Positions 1 through 9,562 are shown, numbered from the stretch's first letter. The stretch is DNA of 64,000 nt from Rhodococcus sp. PAMC28707 (GCF_004795915.1 NZ_CP039253.1:1364001-1428000); one strand, 5' to 3'. Notes: generated from the letters alone by a model not told the origin. Program-made: numbers and translations.

Positions 1-1
1 C

Positions 2-1162
2 GTGACGGACTTCGTCACGCCGAAGCAAGATCCCGCATCTGCCGCGGCCACTCCACTCTCGGACCCATGGTTCGACGCGCCTGCCGGATACGAGAATTCG
101 AGCCCTGGAGCCATCCTCGGCACCCGTCCGGTGAATGTCGGCCCACTGATCACACCGGTGACCTCCACCCAGATCCTCTTTCGATCCACCGATTCCAAGG
201 ACCGACCCGTCGCGGCAGCGACCACCGTGATCGTGCCCACCGCCCCGTGGACCGGCAAGGGTAGTCGACCTGTCGTCGCCTACAACATGGCAATAGATTC
301 ACTGGGCAACACGTGCGCGCCGTCATGGACACTCCCTCGGGGTATAGCACCAGAAATCGTTGCAGTGCAACTCTTCCTGGGCAAGAATTATGCGGTGGTG
401 GTCACCGACCACCAAGGTCCCCGGCAGGCATATGCCGCCGGACGGATAGCCGGACACGCAGTCCTCGATGCCTTGCGAGCAATGGTCGCTATACCGCAGT
501 TGGGGCTCGACAAGGAGTCTCCGATCGCTGTAACCGGCTATTCCGGGGGCGCAATCGCATCCGGCTGGGCCGCACAACTCGCACCGTCCTACGCCCCGGA
601 AGTGAACATCGTCGGTACCGCGTTCGGCGGTGCGCCGATCGACTACCGCATCCTGCTCGGATCCATGAACGGAACCAATGCAGCATCGACCTTGTTTCTC
701 TCCGCCGCACTCGGCGTCGCCCGCGAATATCCGGAAATGTTCCAACTCATGAACGCGAACGGACTTCGGCTCGCGCAGATAGCGAAGGACATGTGCGTCT
801 ATCTACTCGCCCCAGGCGGGCTGGTGGCACCGATACCCGTCCAAGCACTCTCGGACATACCGAACGTGGATCGCACTCCGATCGCGGAGGAGATCATCGC
901 TCAGACGCGGATGGGCGGTGACCTCGCGCCGTCGGCCCCTGTCTTCATTTACCAAGGGCAGCAGGAATTCTGGATCCCCAGGCAAGGCGCCGAGACCCTG
1001 TACGACGAATGGTGCGCCCACGGATCCGACGTCCGGTTGGAGGAATACCTCGGCGAACACATGACAGTCGCCGTGTCGGGCTTGCCTGCTGCCCACGCGT
1101 GGATCGACGAGCGGCTCGCGGGAACCCCCGCACCCAGAGGTTGCAGCAGCTTCGGCAAATAG
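2..1162 (+). CDS. Secretory-lipase (LIP) family lipase/esterase, possibly 5'-partial
   Basis: Alpha/beta-hydrolase of the actinobacterial secretory lipase family, expected to hydrolyse acylglycerols or other esters. The nucleophile elbow GYSGG is visible with Ser181, followed by the conserved FGGAP stretch. The C-terminal part has a GQQEFWIP segment and then GEHM, which fit the positions of the catalytic acid and the histidine; the acid position carries Glu where many relatives have Asp. The reading frame begins with a GTG at the second base of the window and shows no signal peptide, although family members are usually exported, so the true start probably lies upstream and outside the window. 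It stands alone ahead of a tRNA gene. Family call is firm; substrate is unknown. Confidence 0.8.
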   Translation: MTDFVTPKQDPASAAATPLSDPWFDAPAGYENSSPGAILGTRPVNVGPLITPVTSTQILFRSTDSKDRPVAAATTVIVPTAPWTGKGSRPVVAYNMAIDSLGNTCAPSWTLPRGIAPEIVAVQLFLGKNYAVVVTDHQGPRQAYAAGRIAGHAVLDALRAMVAIPQLGLDKESPIAVTGYSGGAIASGWAAQLAPSYAPEVNIVGTAFGGAPIDYRILLGSMNGTNAASTLFLSAALGVAREYPEMFQLMNANGLRLAQIAKDMCVYLLAPGGLVAPIPVQALSDIPNVDRTPIAEEIIAQTRMGGDLAPSAPVFIYQGQQEFWIPRQGAETLYDEWCAHGSDVRLEEYLGEHMTVAVSGLPAAHAWIDERLAGTPAPRGCSSFGK

Positions 1163-1227
1163 CTGCTCGGCACTCTTTGGGGGTACCTGCCTGCCGACTG
1201 GGAACACCCATTACACTTTCGATCCGC

Positions 1228-1300
1228 GCCCCTATAGCTCAGTTGGTAGAGCTACGGACTTTTAATCCGCAGGTCGTAGGTTCGAGTCCTACTGGGGGCA
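1228..1300 (+). tRNA. tRNA-Lys (anticodon TTT)
   Basis: A full cloverleaf can be drawn. The acceptor stem GCCCCTA pairs with TGGGGGC (G-T at the sixth pair), the D arm contains AGCTCAGTTGGTAGAGCT, the anticodon loop is CTTTTAA, and the T arm contains GGTTCGAGTCC. The discriminator base is A and two C residues of CCA follow in the genome. It reads lysine AAA/AAG codons. Confidence 0.95.
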
Positions 1301-1311
1301 CCGAAGATGTC

Positions 1312-1341
1312 CACGCGGTGGCGGATGCCGCCCACCGCGTG
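1312..1341 (+). terminator. Hairpin downstream of tRNA-Lys
   Basis: CACGCGGTGG (1312-1321) pairs perfectly with CCACCGCGTG (1332-1341), and part of the loop extends the stem around one bulge. There is no T-run, so it may be an intrinsic-like stop or a processing boundary for the tRNA transcript. Confidence 0.4.
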
Positions 1342-1413
1342 TTCGGTCCCGGACGCCCGCTTCTCCACCAACGGCGGCCCACAGCGTCCGAGTACATCGA
1401 AGTACACTTGGTA

Positions 1414-1440
1414 ACAGTTCGGCTACGGGGAACGAACTGT
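1414..1440. promoter_or_regulatory. Inverted repeat upstream of desA1, possible operator
   Basis: ACAGTTCG (1414-1421) is followed 11 nt later by its exact reverse complement CGAACTGT (1433-1440), and a further GAACTG half-site lies at about 1452. It sits about 145 nt before the desA1 start in an otherwise featureless 283-nt gap. In mycobacteria desA genes are controlled by the TetR-family repressor MadR; assigning this palindrome to such a repressor is inference. Confidence 0.35.
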
Positions 1441-1583
1441 CAATGGGGAATGAACTGCTACGGGGGGCATCAACGCCTTGGTTCCCGGCCGACTACTGTG
1501 CGCCACGCAACGCGAGAGCGTTCACAGCGAAGTTACGGTGCCGTAGGCTAGTTCCGGATATCGGCAATGTATGGAGGCAATGT

Positions 1584-2540
1584 ATGGCGAGGGATCTGAC
1601 ACAGCTGGAGCTGCTACACGAGCTGGTTCCTGTTGCGGAAGACAACGTGAACCGCCACATGTCGATGGCGAAGGAGTGGCACCCGCACGATTACGTGCCG
1701 TGGGACGAAGGCCGCAACTTCGCCGCACTCGGTGGGGTGGACTACGAACCGGAGCAGAGCACACTCTCCGAAGTAGCGCGAGCAGCGATGATCACCAACC
1801 TGCTCACCGAGGACAATCTGCCCTCGTACCACCGCGAGATCGCCGAAAACTTTTCGCAGGACGGCGCCTGGGGTACCTGGGTGGGACGGTGGACCGCCGA
1901 GGAAAACCGGCACGGCATCGTCATGCGCGATTACCTGGTGGTCACCCGCGGTGTCGATCCGGTCGCGCTCGAGCAGGCCCGGATGATTCACATGACCAAC
2001 GGTTTCGCTTCACCGGCAGGCGCGCAGACCGGACTGTTGCATTCGGTCTCGTACGTCACCTTCCAGGAACTGGCCACGCGCGTATCGCATCGCAACACCG
2101 GCAAGGTGTGCGACGACCCGATCGCCGACCGGATGCTTCAGCGCATCGCGGCGGATGAGAACCTGCACATGATGTTCTACCGCAACGTCACCGCTGCTGC
2201 CCTCGACATCGCGCCGGATCAGACGTTGGAAGCGATCTCGCATATCGTGATGAACTTCCAGATGCCCGGTGCCGGGATGCCGAACTTCCGCCGCAACGGT
2301 GTGTTGATGGCCAAGCACGGGATCTACGATCTGCGTCAGCACCTCGAGGACGTGGTGTGGCCGGTGCTGCGGAAGTGGCAGATCTTCGAACGTGAGGACT
2401 TCACCGGCGTCGGGGAATCCAAGCGTGAAGAACTGGCCGTATTCCTCGAAGACCTCGAGCGTCAGGCCACCAAGTTCGAGGAAATGCGTGATCGTTCCCT
2501 CGCACGCGAAGCCGCCAAAGCAGAGGCTCGCGCTTCCTGA
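1584..2540 (+). CDS. desA1: Acyl-[acyl-carrier-protein] desaturase, DesA1-like
   Basis: Soluble di-iron desaturase (type 2 fatty acid desaturase, 318 residues) that introduces a double bond into an ACP-bound acyl chain; in mycobacteria DesA enzymes feed mycolic acid synthesis. The two iron-binding EExxH/DExxH motifs are EENRH (106-110) and DENLH (191-195), with further candidate ligands Glu76 and Glu162. The ATG at 1584 is chosen because GGAGG lies 6 nt before it; a longer reading frame from 1443 has no ribosome site. It is followed by a strong hairpin terminator and then dusB, the same order I recall for M. tuberculosis Rv0824c-Rv0823c. Confidence 0.92.
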   Translation: MARDLTQLELLHELVPVAEDNVNRHMSMAKEWHPHDYVPWDEGRNFAALGGVDYEPEQSTLSEVARAAMITNLLTEDNLPSYHREIAENFSQDGAWGTWVGRWTAEENRHGIVMRDYLVVTRGVDPVALEQARMIHMTNGFASPAGAQTGLLHSVSYVTFQELATRVSHRNTGKVCDDPIADRMLQRIAADENLHMMFYRNVTAAALDIAPDQTLEAISHIVMNFQMPGAGMPNFRRNGVLMAKHGIYDLRQHLEDVVWPVLRKWQIFEREDFTGVGESKREELAVFLEDLERQATKFEEMRDRSLAREAAKAEARAS

Positions 2541-2551
2541 GCTGACATTTC

Positions 2552-2585
2552 GTGTGCCCGGTACCGGTATCGGTGCCGGGCACAC
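2552..2585 (+). terminator. Hairpin terminator after desA1
   Basis: Two 14-nt arms (2552-2565 and 2572-2585), complementary except for one G-T pair, enclose a 6-nt loop. It separates desA1 from dusB and covers an upstream in-frame ATG (2552), which argues against that ATG as the dusB start. Confidence 0.7.
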
Positions 2586-2623
2586 GGCATTTCTCCCGTC
2601 CACAGATTCAAGAGGCTTCTCCC

Positions 2624-3763
2624 ATGACATTGCAGATCGGCTCGCTCGAGCTGAACAGTCCCGTCGTTCTTGCTCCGATGGCAGGTGTGACCAATGTGGC
2701 GTTCCGCACATTGTGCCGAGAACAGGAGATAGCACGCGCCGGCAGTACGTCCGGTCTGTATGTCTGCGAGATGGTCACTGCTCGTGCGCTCGTCGAGCGC
2801 CAGCCCGCCACGATGCACATGACTACCTTCGGCCCGACCGAAACCCCGCGGTCACTGCAGCTCTACACCGTGGATCCGGACACGACTTACGCCGCGGCGA
2901 AGATGATCGTCGATGACAACCTCGCCGACCACATCGACCTCAACTTCGGTTGCCCGGTCCCGAAGGTGACGCGGAAAGGCGGCGGCGCCGCGCTCCCCTA
3001 CAAGCGCAAGCTGTTCGGACGCATCGTCGCGGCTGCGGTGAAAGCGACAGAAGGAACGTCGATTCCGGTGACGGTCAAGTTCCGCGTCGGTATCGACGCG
3101 GAACATCACACACACCTCGACGCCGGCCGAATCGCGGCAGGCGAAGGTGCGGCAGCCGTGGCGCTGCACGCGCGTACGGCCTCGCAACGTTATTCGGGAA
3201 CAGCCGACTGGAGTGAGATCGCTCGGTTGAAGGAGCACGTCACCGGTGTCCCCATTCTCGGCAACGGCGATATCTTCTCGGCGTCGGACGCGGTTCGCAT
3301 GATGGCCGAAACCGGTTGCGACGGAGTCGTCGTCGGCCGAGGATGCCTGGGACGTCCGTGGCTGTTCGCCGAACTCAGTGCACGCTTCGCGGGGCGCGCG
3401 GAGCCCACGCCCCCGACTCTCGGCGAGGTCGCCGTCATTATTCGTCGCCATGCCGAACTTCTGGCGGCACACCATGGCGAGAGCAAGGGTCTTCGTGAAC
3501 TGCGCAAGCATGTGTCGTGGTATCTGCGCGGTTTCCCAGCCGGATCCGATCTGCGCGTGGCGATGGCATTGGTGAAGACCTTGACCGAGCTGGACGATCT
3601 GCTCGGCCAACTCGACCCGACGGTGGCATTCCCGAAAGATGCCGAAGGCCCACGTGGCAGGCAAGGTTCGCCCGGCGTTGTGTCACTGCCCGAGGGGTGG
3701 CTCGATGACCCCGAGGACGATCGAGTGCCGGTCGGAGCAGATTTGATGAATTCCGGCGGCTGA
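2624..3763 (+). CDS. dusB: tRNA-dihydrouridine synthase (DusB-like)
   Basis: FMN/NADPH-dependent reductase of specific uridines in tRNA to dihydrouridine. The N-terminal LAPMAGVTNVAFR is the FMN-binding start of the TIM barrel, NFGCPVPK carries the catalytic Cys110, and later motifs VTVKFRVG, LHARTA, GNGDIFS and GVVVGRGCLGRPW fit the nifR3/DusB pattern. The protein is 379 residues, usual for the family. ATG 2624 is chosen because it lies just before the conserved N-terminus; the earlier ATG lies inside the desA1 terminator. The next gene, an LCP ligase, begins 30 nt downstream. Confidence 0.93.
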   Translation: MTLQIGSLELNSPVVLAPMAGVTNVAFRTLCREQEIARAGSTSGLYVCEMVTARALVERQPATMHMTTFGPTETPRSLQLYTVDPDTTYAAAKMIVDDNLADHIDLNFGCPVPKVTRKGGGAALPYKRKLFGRIVAAAVKATEGTSIPVTVKFRVGIDAEHHTHLDAGRIAAGEGAAAVALHARTASQRYSGTADWSEIARLKEHVTGVPILGNGDIFSASDAVRMMAETGCDGVVVGRGCLGRPWLFAELSARFAGRAEPTPPTLGEVAVIIRRHAELLAAHHGESKGLRELRKHVSWYLRGFPAGSDLRVAMALVKTLTELDDLLGQLDPTVAFPKDAEGPRGRQGSPGVVSLPEGWLDDPEDDRVPVGADLMNSGG

Positions 3764-3793
3764 CCGAGGTCACGACCGCGAGGATCGGTCGGG

Positions 3794-5860
3794 GTGGACC
3801 CCACAGGTTTCCTCAGTATCATTGCGGGGATCGCCCGACTCGGCGGCAAGAGAGATACGCGGAAGGCCAGGTTCACATTCGTGGGTGACGATCGAGACTC
3901 GAGCCCACCTGCGCCCGAAGGACGAGCTCCCTGGGAGCGTCCGATCTCCCGAATCTCACACGAGCCTCGGTCACCGAGTAGCGCGCCGGTGCCACCCGCA
4001 TCCTCACCGCCCGCCTTCTCACCGCCCGCCTCCGGCCGCAAGGTGCCCGAGCCGACCGCCAAGTCCGCGGACACCGAAACCCCCAGCGGCAAATTCAACC
4101 GGCTAGGTAAGCGCTCCTCTCGAAAGTCCGACTCGGTATCGGTCGCCGACCTCGTGGACAAGATGGCCGACGACGATCCACCCGCCGAGACTCCGTCCGT
4201 TCGCGCGTGGCCCAGCCGGCCCGAGGTCGATGACCCCACCGAAAAGATCGACCCGATCACGGACTCGACGCCGCCGCCGGTGAGCCCACCCCCGGTCGTC
4301 GCGCTACCCGAAGCCGTCGGCGCCCCCACCGATGAGCGGCCGGTCCTGACCCGCTTGGCCATGAGCAAGGTGCGACGACAAAAGCGACTACGCAATATCG
4401 GCCGCGCCGTCGTCGCCGTCGTCGCCGTTCTCGCGCTTGCACTTACCGGAATGGTCTGGGGATATCTTCGAAGCACCGACCAAGGTTTTGCACAGGTCGC
4501 TGCCCTGGACCTGGATTCGACGGACGTCGTGGACGCGGCCGGACAATATGGTGACGAGACTTATCTGATCGTCGGAACGGACACTCGTACCGGTGCCAGC
4601 GGCGAGGTCGGCGCAGGTACGGTGGCCGATGCCGAAGGCGCCCGCTCGGACACCGTGATGTTGGTCAACATTCCTGCTGATCGAAGCCGCGTCGTCGCGG
4701 TCTCGTTCCCGCGCGACCTCGACGTCGTTCGCCCGGAATGCGAGGGCTTCGACAATTCCACCAACACCTACACCGGCGAGATGTACCCCTCAGCGGACGG
4801 CGACAAGCTCAACGCGACCTATGCGCTCGGCGGGCCCAAGTGCCTCGTCAAGACGATCCAGAAGATCTCGGGGTTGAAGATCAGCCACTTCGTCGGTATG
4901 GATTTCGCCGGCTTCGAATCGATGGTGGACGAGGTCGGTGGCGTCGAAGTCTGCACGCCGCAGCCCCTGGTCGACTACGAACTCGGCACTGTCCTGGCAA
5001 CAGCTGGGGAGCAGCGTATCGATGGCCGCACGGCCCTGAATTACGTCCGGGCGCGCAATGTGGAAAGCGAGGGCAATGGCGACTACGGGCGTATCAAGCG
5101 TCAACAGCGGTTCCTGTCCTCCCTCCTTCGGTCTGCGCTCTCGAACAAGGTCCTGCTCGACCCAGGCAAGCTCAACGGGTTCGTCGGTGCCTTCACCAGC
5201 GACACCTTCGTCGAGAACGTGAAGACCAAGGACCTCGTCACTCTCGGTCGTTCCCTGCAGAACGTCGATGCTGGAGCCGTCACCTTCCTGACGATCCCCA
5301 CTTCGGGCACCAACGACTGGGGCAACGAGATCCCGATCGACGACGCCATTGTGGCGATCTTCAGTGCCATCATCAACGACGAGCCGTTGCCCGGCGAAGA
5401 ACGTGAGGACCCGCCTCCCAGCACGGAGCCGTCGGTTCAACCGACAGCGCCGATGTTGGCAGTCGATCCGACAACCGTGTCGATCCAGGTCTCCAATGCT
5501 TCCGAGCTGGTAGGAATGGCGGCCACCGCGTCGAGCGAACTATCCACCTACGGGTTCCAGATTCTCGATGTCGGCAACTTCGTCGGAACAGCCAAGCAGA
5601 CCGTCGTCCGCTATTCGCAGGGCCAGGAATCCGAGGCGGCAACGGTGGCGTCGGCGATACCCGGTGCAGTCATCGAGCAAGCGCAGGGGCTCGACAGCAT
5701 CGTCGAGGTCGTACTCGGCTCGGACTACCCCGGGTACACCGCTGCACCGACGGCGTTCGGTGAGCCGATCGAAGCTACGCAAGTTCAGGGTTCGACCGAG
5801 GGTGCGCCGTTGCCCGAGGATCTCTCGTTCACGAACGCCGCCGACGATACCTGCGCCTGA
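3794..5860 (+). CDS. LytR-CpsA-Psr (LCP) family cell-wall ligase with LytR_C domain
   Basis: Membrane-anchored phosphotransferase of the LCP family. Such enzymes attach arabinogalactan or other anionic polymers to peptidoglycan in mycolata. Layout: a long proline- and serine-rich cytoplasmic N-terminus (1-190), a basic stretch, one membrane segment (about 203-225), the LCP catalytic domain (about 235-500, with TDTRTG, ARSDTVMLV, SFPRDLDV and YVRARN motifs with the conserved Arg/Asp residues) and a C-terminal LytR_C domain (about 555-645). The start is uncertain: GTG 3794 has only a weak ribosome site, and GTG 3881 would remove 29 residues of non-conserved sequence. The position after dusB matches Rv0822c as I recall it. 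Confidence 0.88.
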   Translation: MDPTGFLSIIAGIARLGGKRDTRKARFTFVGDDRDSSPPAPEGRAPWERPISRISHEPRSPSSAPVPPASSPPAFSPPASGRKVPEPTAKSADTETPSGKFNRLGKRSSRKSDSVSVADLVDKMADDDPPAETPSVRAWPSRPEVDDPTEKIDPITDSTPPPVSPPPVVALPEAVGAPTDERPVLTRLAMSKVRRQKRLRNIGRAVVAVVAVLALALTGMVWGYLRSTDQGFAQVAALDLDSTDVVDAAGQYGDETYLIVGTDTRTGASGEVGAGTVADAEGARSDTVMLVNIPADRSRVVAVSFPRDLDVVRPECEGFDNSTNTYTGEMYPSADGDKLNATYALGGPKCLVKTIQKISGLKISHFVGMDFAGFESMVDEVGGVEVCTPQPLVDYELGTVLATAGEQRIDGRTALNYVRARNVESEGNGDYGRIKRQQRFLSSLLRSALSNKVLLDPGKLNGFVGAFTSDTFVENVKTKDLVTLGRSLQNVDAGAVTFLTIPTSGTNDWGNEIPIDDAIVAIFSAIINDEPLPGEEREDPPPSTEPSVQPTAPMLAVDPTTVSIQVSNASELVGMAATASSELSTYGFQILDVGNFVGTAKQTVVRYSQGQESEAATVASAIPGAVIEQAQGLDSIVEVVLGSDYPGYTAAPTAFGEPIEATQVQGSTEGAPLPEDLSFTNAADDTCA

Positions 5861-5867
5861 GTAAGCC

Positions 5868-5889
5868 ATTCACGCTCCGTTCACCCTCT
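5868..5889 (+). promoter_or_regulatory. PHO box upstream of phoU (PhoP/RegX3-type direct repeat)
   Basis: Two direct repeats in 11-nt register, ATTCACGCTCC and then GTTCACCCTCT, match the GTTCACC-type operator bound by RegX3/PhoP response regulators in actinobacteria. It lies 41 nt before the phoU start and just upstream of its -10 element. A matching site lies before pstS. Target identity is inferred from the pattern. Confidence 0.7.
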
Positions 5890-5917
5890 CGACGGTGACC
5901 AGATGGGTGTGACCTAC

Positions 5918-5923
5918 TAAACT
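5918..5923 (+). promoter_or_regulatory. -10 element of phoU, leaderless start
   Basis: TAAACT is followed by 7 nt and then the phoU ATG at 5931, the spacing expected if transcription begins at or next to the start codon. No Shine-Dalgarno sequence is present. Confidence 0.55.
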
Positions 5924-5930
5924 CACAGGT

Positions 5931-6605
5931 ATGCGCGTCGCCTACAAAGAACAGATGAACGACCTTGCCGATGCCCTCGGACAGATGGCCACACTGGCCG
6001 GCTCTGCGATGGAGAAGGCAACTCAGTCACTACTTCAAGCAGACTTGCTCCTCGCCGAGCAGGTCATCTCCGATCACGACAAGATCTCCGAACTGAGCAC
6101 CATTGCCGAGGAGAGGGCATTCACCCTCCTCGCGCTCCAAGCTCCGGTAGCAGGAGATCTTCGCTCGGTCGTGTCGGGAATCCAGATCGTCGCCGACATC
6201 GAGCGGATGGGGGCTCTCGCCCTGCACGTCGCCAAGATCACTCGGCGTCGCCACCCCAACAACGCACTCCCCGAAGAGGTCAACGGCTACTTCGCCGAAA
6301 TGGGTCGAATCGCCGTGCAACTCGGAGCATCCGCGCGCGAGGTTCTCGAGACCCGCGATCCCGAGCGCGCCGCCAAGCTCCACGAGGAGGACGAGGCGAT
6401 GGACGACCTTCATCGTCACTTGTTCACGGTGCTGATGGATCGTGAGTGGAGTCACGGCGTCGCGGCGGCGGTGGACGTCACCCTTCTCGGGCGGTTCTAC
6501 GAGCGTTTCGCCGACCATGCAGTCGAGGTCGGACGCCGAGTCATCTTCCTCGCCACCGGTGAAATGCCAACCGAATTGAGCAACACACACCTGCCCAGCA
6601 GCTGA
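5931..6605 (+). CDS. phoU: Phosphate signalling protein PhoU (PhoY-type)
   Basis: PhoU proteins pass the state of the Pst phosphate transporter to the SenX3/PhoR-type sensor kinase and so keep the phosphate regulon off when phosphate is plentiful. The 224-residue protein has two repeats of the three-helix PhoU domain; the metal-binding style motifs are degenerate (around [13 protein letters not shown], 85-97, and [14 protein letters not shown], about 191-204). It is transcribed towards the pstSCAB operon and shares a terminator with it. The upstream PHO box suggests that it belongs to the phosphate-starvation regulon itself. Equivalent to phoY2 (Rv0821c) by position. Confidence 0.95.
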   Translation: MRVAYKEQMNDLADALGQMATLAGSAMEKATQSLLQADLLLAEQVISDHDKISELSTIAEERAFTLLALQAPVAGDLRSVVSGIQIVADIERMGALALHVAKITRRRHPNNALPEEVNGYFAEMGRIAVQLGASAREVLETRDPERAAKLHEEDEAMDDLHRHLFTVLMDREWSHGVAAAVDVTLLGRFYERFADHAVEVGRRVIFLATGEMPTELSNTHLPSS

Positions 6606-6634
6606 CCCCTTCGCTCGTACCGAACGCGCACAAG

Positions 6635-6669
6635 AAGAACCCCCGAACGCTGAGCGTTCGGGGGTTCTT
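6635..6669. terminator. Bidirectional terminator between phoU and pstB
   Basis: A perfect 16-bp stem (6635-6650 with 6654-6669) and a 3-nt loop, ending in TTCTTTT on the plus strand and in A-rich sequence on the other side. It serves both convergent genes. Confidence 0.9.
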
Positions 6670-6683
6670 TTCATGTACTTTCC

Positions 6684-7460
6684 CTAGCCGAAGCGACCGG
6701 AGATGTAGTCCTCGGTGGCTTTCTGGGTCGGATTGGAGAAGATCTTCTCGGTGTCGTCGATCTCGATGAGCTTGCCTGGCTTACCGGTGGCCTCGAGGTT
6801 GAAGAAGCCAGTCTGATCGCTCACGCGTGCGGCCTGCTGCATGTTGTGCGTGACGATGACGATCGTGAAGTCCTTCTTCAGCTCACCGATGAGGTCTTCG
6901 ATGGCGAGCGTCGAGATCGGGTCCAGCGCCGAGCACGGCTCGTCCATGAGGAGGACGTCTGGCTTCACTGCGATGGCACGGGCAATGCACAGTCGCTGTT
7001 GCTGGCCGCCTGAGAGACCGCCACCGGGCTTGTCCAGGCGGTCTTTGACCTCGTTCCAGAGGTTTGCGCCTTTGAGGGAGCGCTCGGCGATCTCGTCGAG
7101 TTCCTTCTTCTTTCGTCCACCCTGCAGCTTCAGGCCTGCGACGACGTTGTCTCGGATCGACATCGTCGGGAAAGGGTTGGGGCGCTGGAAGACCATGCCG
7201 ATGGTGCGACGGACACCGACCGGGTCCACGCCGGAGCCGTAGATGTCCTCGCCGTCGAGCAGCACTGATCCTTCTACGTGTGCGCCCGGGGTGACCTCGT
7301 GCATACGGTTGAGCGAACGCAGCACTGTGGATTTGCCGCAGCCGGAGGGCCCGATGAAGGCAGTCACGCCACGCGGAGGAACCGCAAGGGTGACACCTGC
7401 GACGGCTTGGAACTTGCCGTAGAAGATGTTGACGTCTTTCAGGTCGAGACGTTTTGCCAT
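6684..7460 (-). CDS. pstB: Phosphate ABC transporter ATP-binding protein PstB
   Basis: ATPase subunit of the high-affinity phosphate importer. Walker [10 protein letters not shown], the signature LSGGQQQRL and Walker B VLLMDEP are all present, and the 258-residue length is typical. The start at 7460 ([11 protein letters not shown]) is preceded by GGAGCCG; the frame can be read further upstream, but that part is not conserved. It is the last gene of pstSCAB, 50 nt after pstA, and ends at the shared terminator. Confidence 0.97.
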   Translation of the reverse strand: MAKRLDLKDVNIFYGKFQAVAGVTLAVPPRGVTAFIGPSGCGKSTVLRSLNRMHEVTPGAHVEGSVLLDGEDIYGSGVDPVGVRRTIGMVFQRPNPFPTMSIRDNVVAGLKLQGGRKKKELDEIAERSLKGANLWNEVKDRLDKPGGGLSGGQQQRLCIARAIAVKPDVLLMDEPCSALDPISTLAIEDLIGELKKDFTIVIVTHNMQQAARVSDQTGFFNLEATGKPGKLIEIDDTEKIFSNPTQKATEDYISGRFG

Positions 7461-7510
7461 GATCGGCTCCTGTGTTTCTCGAGCGGGGAGATTCGTGGGT
7501 GGCGCAGTGA

Positions 7511-8419
7511 TCAGAAGTTCTTGGGTGCGAAGAACTTGGAGACCAATTTCGCGCCGATGTTGAGCAGAGCAATGATCAGGATCAGCGTCAGTGCTGCTCC
7601 CCACATGCGCTCGCTGGTGAGTGCGCCGGTTCCGGCTTTCTGCAGGTCGACCATCATGAGCGGCAGGGACGTCTGCGGCCCCTCGAACAGATTGAAGTTG
7701 ATCGAGGTAGCGGAGCCGACCAGGATCAGCACCGGCGCGGTCTCACCCATGACCCGGGCGAGCGCGAGCATGATGCCGGTGACGATGCCGGACAGTGCCG
7801 TCGGAACAACGATCTTCGCGATGGTCTTCCATTTCGGTACACCGAGTGCATACGACGCCTCGCGCAGATCCTGCGGAACGATGCGCAGCATCTCCTCCGA
7901 CGACCTCACGATGACCGGGATCATCAGCAGAACCAAGGCAAGCGCGACGGCGATGCCGGACCGGTCGAAGCCGAAGGTGGCGATCCACAGTGTGTAGATG
8001 AACAGTGCGGCGACGATGGACGGGACTCCGGTCAGAATGTCGACCATGAAGGTCGTCACCTTGGCGAGGCGTGTTCCGACACCGTATTCGACGAGGTAGA
8101 TGGCGACGAAGACACCGATCGGAATCGAGATCAACGCGCAGAACAATCCCTGCATCAGCGTGCCGACAATGGCGTGGTAGGCGCCGCCACCGGCAATGAA
8201 CGGGGTGAGGCCTGCTTGCGAGTTCATCCACCATTCGGGTGCGACCACTGCTCTGATGCCGCGCGAGATCACCGTGTAGAGCACCCAGATGAGCGGAACC
8301 AGCGCGACCAGTACGGCCAGACTGACCAGCACTGTCGCGAATCCGTTGGCGAATTTACGTCGAGCACTGACGCCCTTGAAGGTCTTTTCCTTGACCGGAC
8401 GATCCAGCGTTGCGGTCAT
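7511..8419 (-). CDS. pstA: Phosphate ABC transporter permease PstA
   Basis: Membrane permease of the phosphate importer, 302 residues with about six predicted membrane segments. The cytoplasmic EAA-type loop ([23 protein letters not shown]) is where PstB docks. The ATG lies 3 nt after the pstC stop, so the two are probably translationally coupled. Confidence 0.97.
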   Translation of the reverse strand: MTATLDRPVKEKTFKGVSARRKFANGFATVLVSLAVLVALVPLIWVLYTVISRGIRAVVAPEWWMNSQAGLTPFIAGGGAYHAIVGTLMQGLFCALISIPIGVFVAIYLVEYGVGTRLAKVTTFMVDILTGVPSIVAALFIYTLWIATFGFDRSGIAVALALVLLMIPVIVRSSEEMLRIVPQDLREASYALGVPKWKTIAKIVVPTALSGIVTGIMLALARVMGETAPVLILVGSATSINFNLFEGPQTSLPLMMVDLQKAGTGALTSERMWGAALTLILIIALLNIGAKLVSKFFAPKNF

Positions 8420-8422
8420 GGC

Positions 8423-9466
8423 CTAGGCCTTCTTTCCAGCGATGGCGGCGCGAGCGCCCGCGTTGACGACGAAGGTGAGCACGAAGAGAACGAGGCCCGC
8501 CGCGATATAGGCGCCCGCCTGGAGCTGGTTGTTGAACTCACCTGCCGCGAGTGCAATCTTTGTCGCGAAAGTATTTCCGCCGTCGAAGAGTGTCCATCCG
8601 AAGGTCGATTGTGTGCTGCGAATGATGATGTACAGCGCGATGGTCTCGCCGAGTGCGCGCCCGAGTCCGAGCATCGAACCACTGACGAATCCAGATTTTC
8701 CGAATGGAATGACGGTGGTCCGGACGACTTCCCACCGTGTTGCGCCGAGCGCGAGGGCCGCTTCGATCTGCCCTTTCGGCGTCTGTACGAAGACTTCACG
8801 TGTCACTGCCGCGATGATCGGAAGGATCATGACGGCGAGGACGATGCCGGCGGTGAAGATGGTGCCTCCACCGGCGATCGATACCGACCCGGTGGCGAAA
8901 AGCGGAAACCAGGCGAGGTTGGTGTTGAGCCATTCGGCGAACGGGCTGATGGCCGGCGCCAACACGTACAGGCCCCAGAGTCCGAAGACGATCGACGGCA
9001 CTGCAGCAAGCAGATCGACGACGTAACCCAGCGGGCCCGCCACTTTCTTCGGCGCGTAGTTGGTGAGATAGACCGCGATTCCGAGCGCGACCGGCATCGC
9101 CAGGATCAACGCGAAGATCGACACTGTCGCGGTCACCAGGAACAGGTCCCGGATACCGAAGACCATGGCCGAGGTGTCCGAGGTACTCCAACTTCCGTTG
9201 TACGTCAGGAAGCTGACCGTGTTGTTCTGCAGCGCCGGAATCGCCCGCCACAGCAGGAACAGTCCGATGGCGGCGATGAGCACGATGATGAAGACACCCG
9301 AGCCCTTGGCGAGGGTGGCGAAGATGCGGTCACCAGGGCGAGTGACGGTACCGCCCTTGGCCTTCTTGTCCGGCAATTGAATGGACTCTTCCGTGTTCCG
9401 GGGCGCCCCGGTCGCGGTGGTGTCATCCGCGGACGTAACGCCGGTGATCGAGTGGGTGTCTCTCAT
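8423..9466 (-). CDS. pstC: Phosphate ABC transporter permease PstC
   Basis: Second permease of the phosphate importer (347 residues). Its EAA loop reads [21 protein letters not shown] 60-residue N-terminal tail of low complexity precedes the first membrane segment. The ATG at 9466 (MRDTHSITG) is preferred over an earlier in-frame start at 9532, because the added residues resemble no PstC. It follows pstS by 96 nt. Confidence 0.96.
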   Translation of the reverse strand: MRDTHSITGVTSADDTTATGAPRNTEESIQLPDKKAKGGTVTRPGDRIFATLAKGSGVFIIVLIAAIGLFLLWRAIPALQNNTVSFLTYNGSWSTSDTSAMVFGIRDLFLVTATVSIFALILAMPVALGIAVYLTNYAPKKVAGPLGYVVDLLAAVPSIVFGLWGLYVLAPAISPFAEWLNTNLAWFPLFATGSVSIAGGGTIFTAGIVLAVMILPIIAAVTREVFVQTPKGQIEAALALGATRWEVVRTTVIPFGKSGFVSGSMLGLGRALGETIALYIIIRSTQSTFGWTLFDGGNTFATKIALAAGEFNNQLQAGAYIAAGLVLFVLTFVVNAGARAAIAGKKA

Positions 9467-9562
9467 ACCGCTCACGTCTCTCGTGTGGTGGTCGAGGACG
9501 GGTCCTGCCCGATGCCGAGGAGATTCATCCAAGGCATCGATCCAGGTTCTCGTCTCATTGAA

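Noticed and set aside
2552..2623. Upstream start for dusB at ATG 2552
   Set aside because: The ATG lies in the arm of the desA1 terminator hairpin, and the added residues are not part of the family.
3190..4476. Minus-strand open frame opposite dusB and the LCP gene (428 codons)
   Set aside because: Antisense shadow; Ser/Arg-rich translation and no ribosome site.
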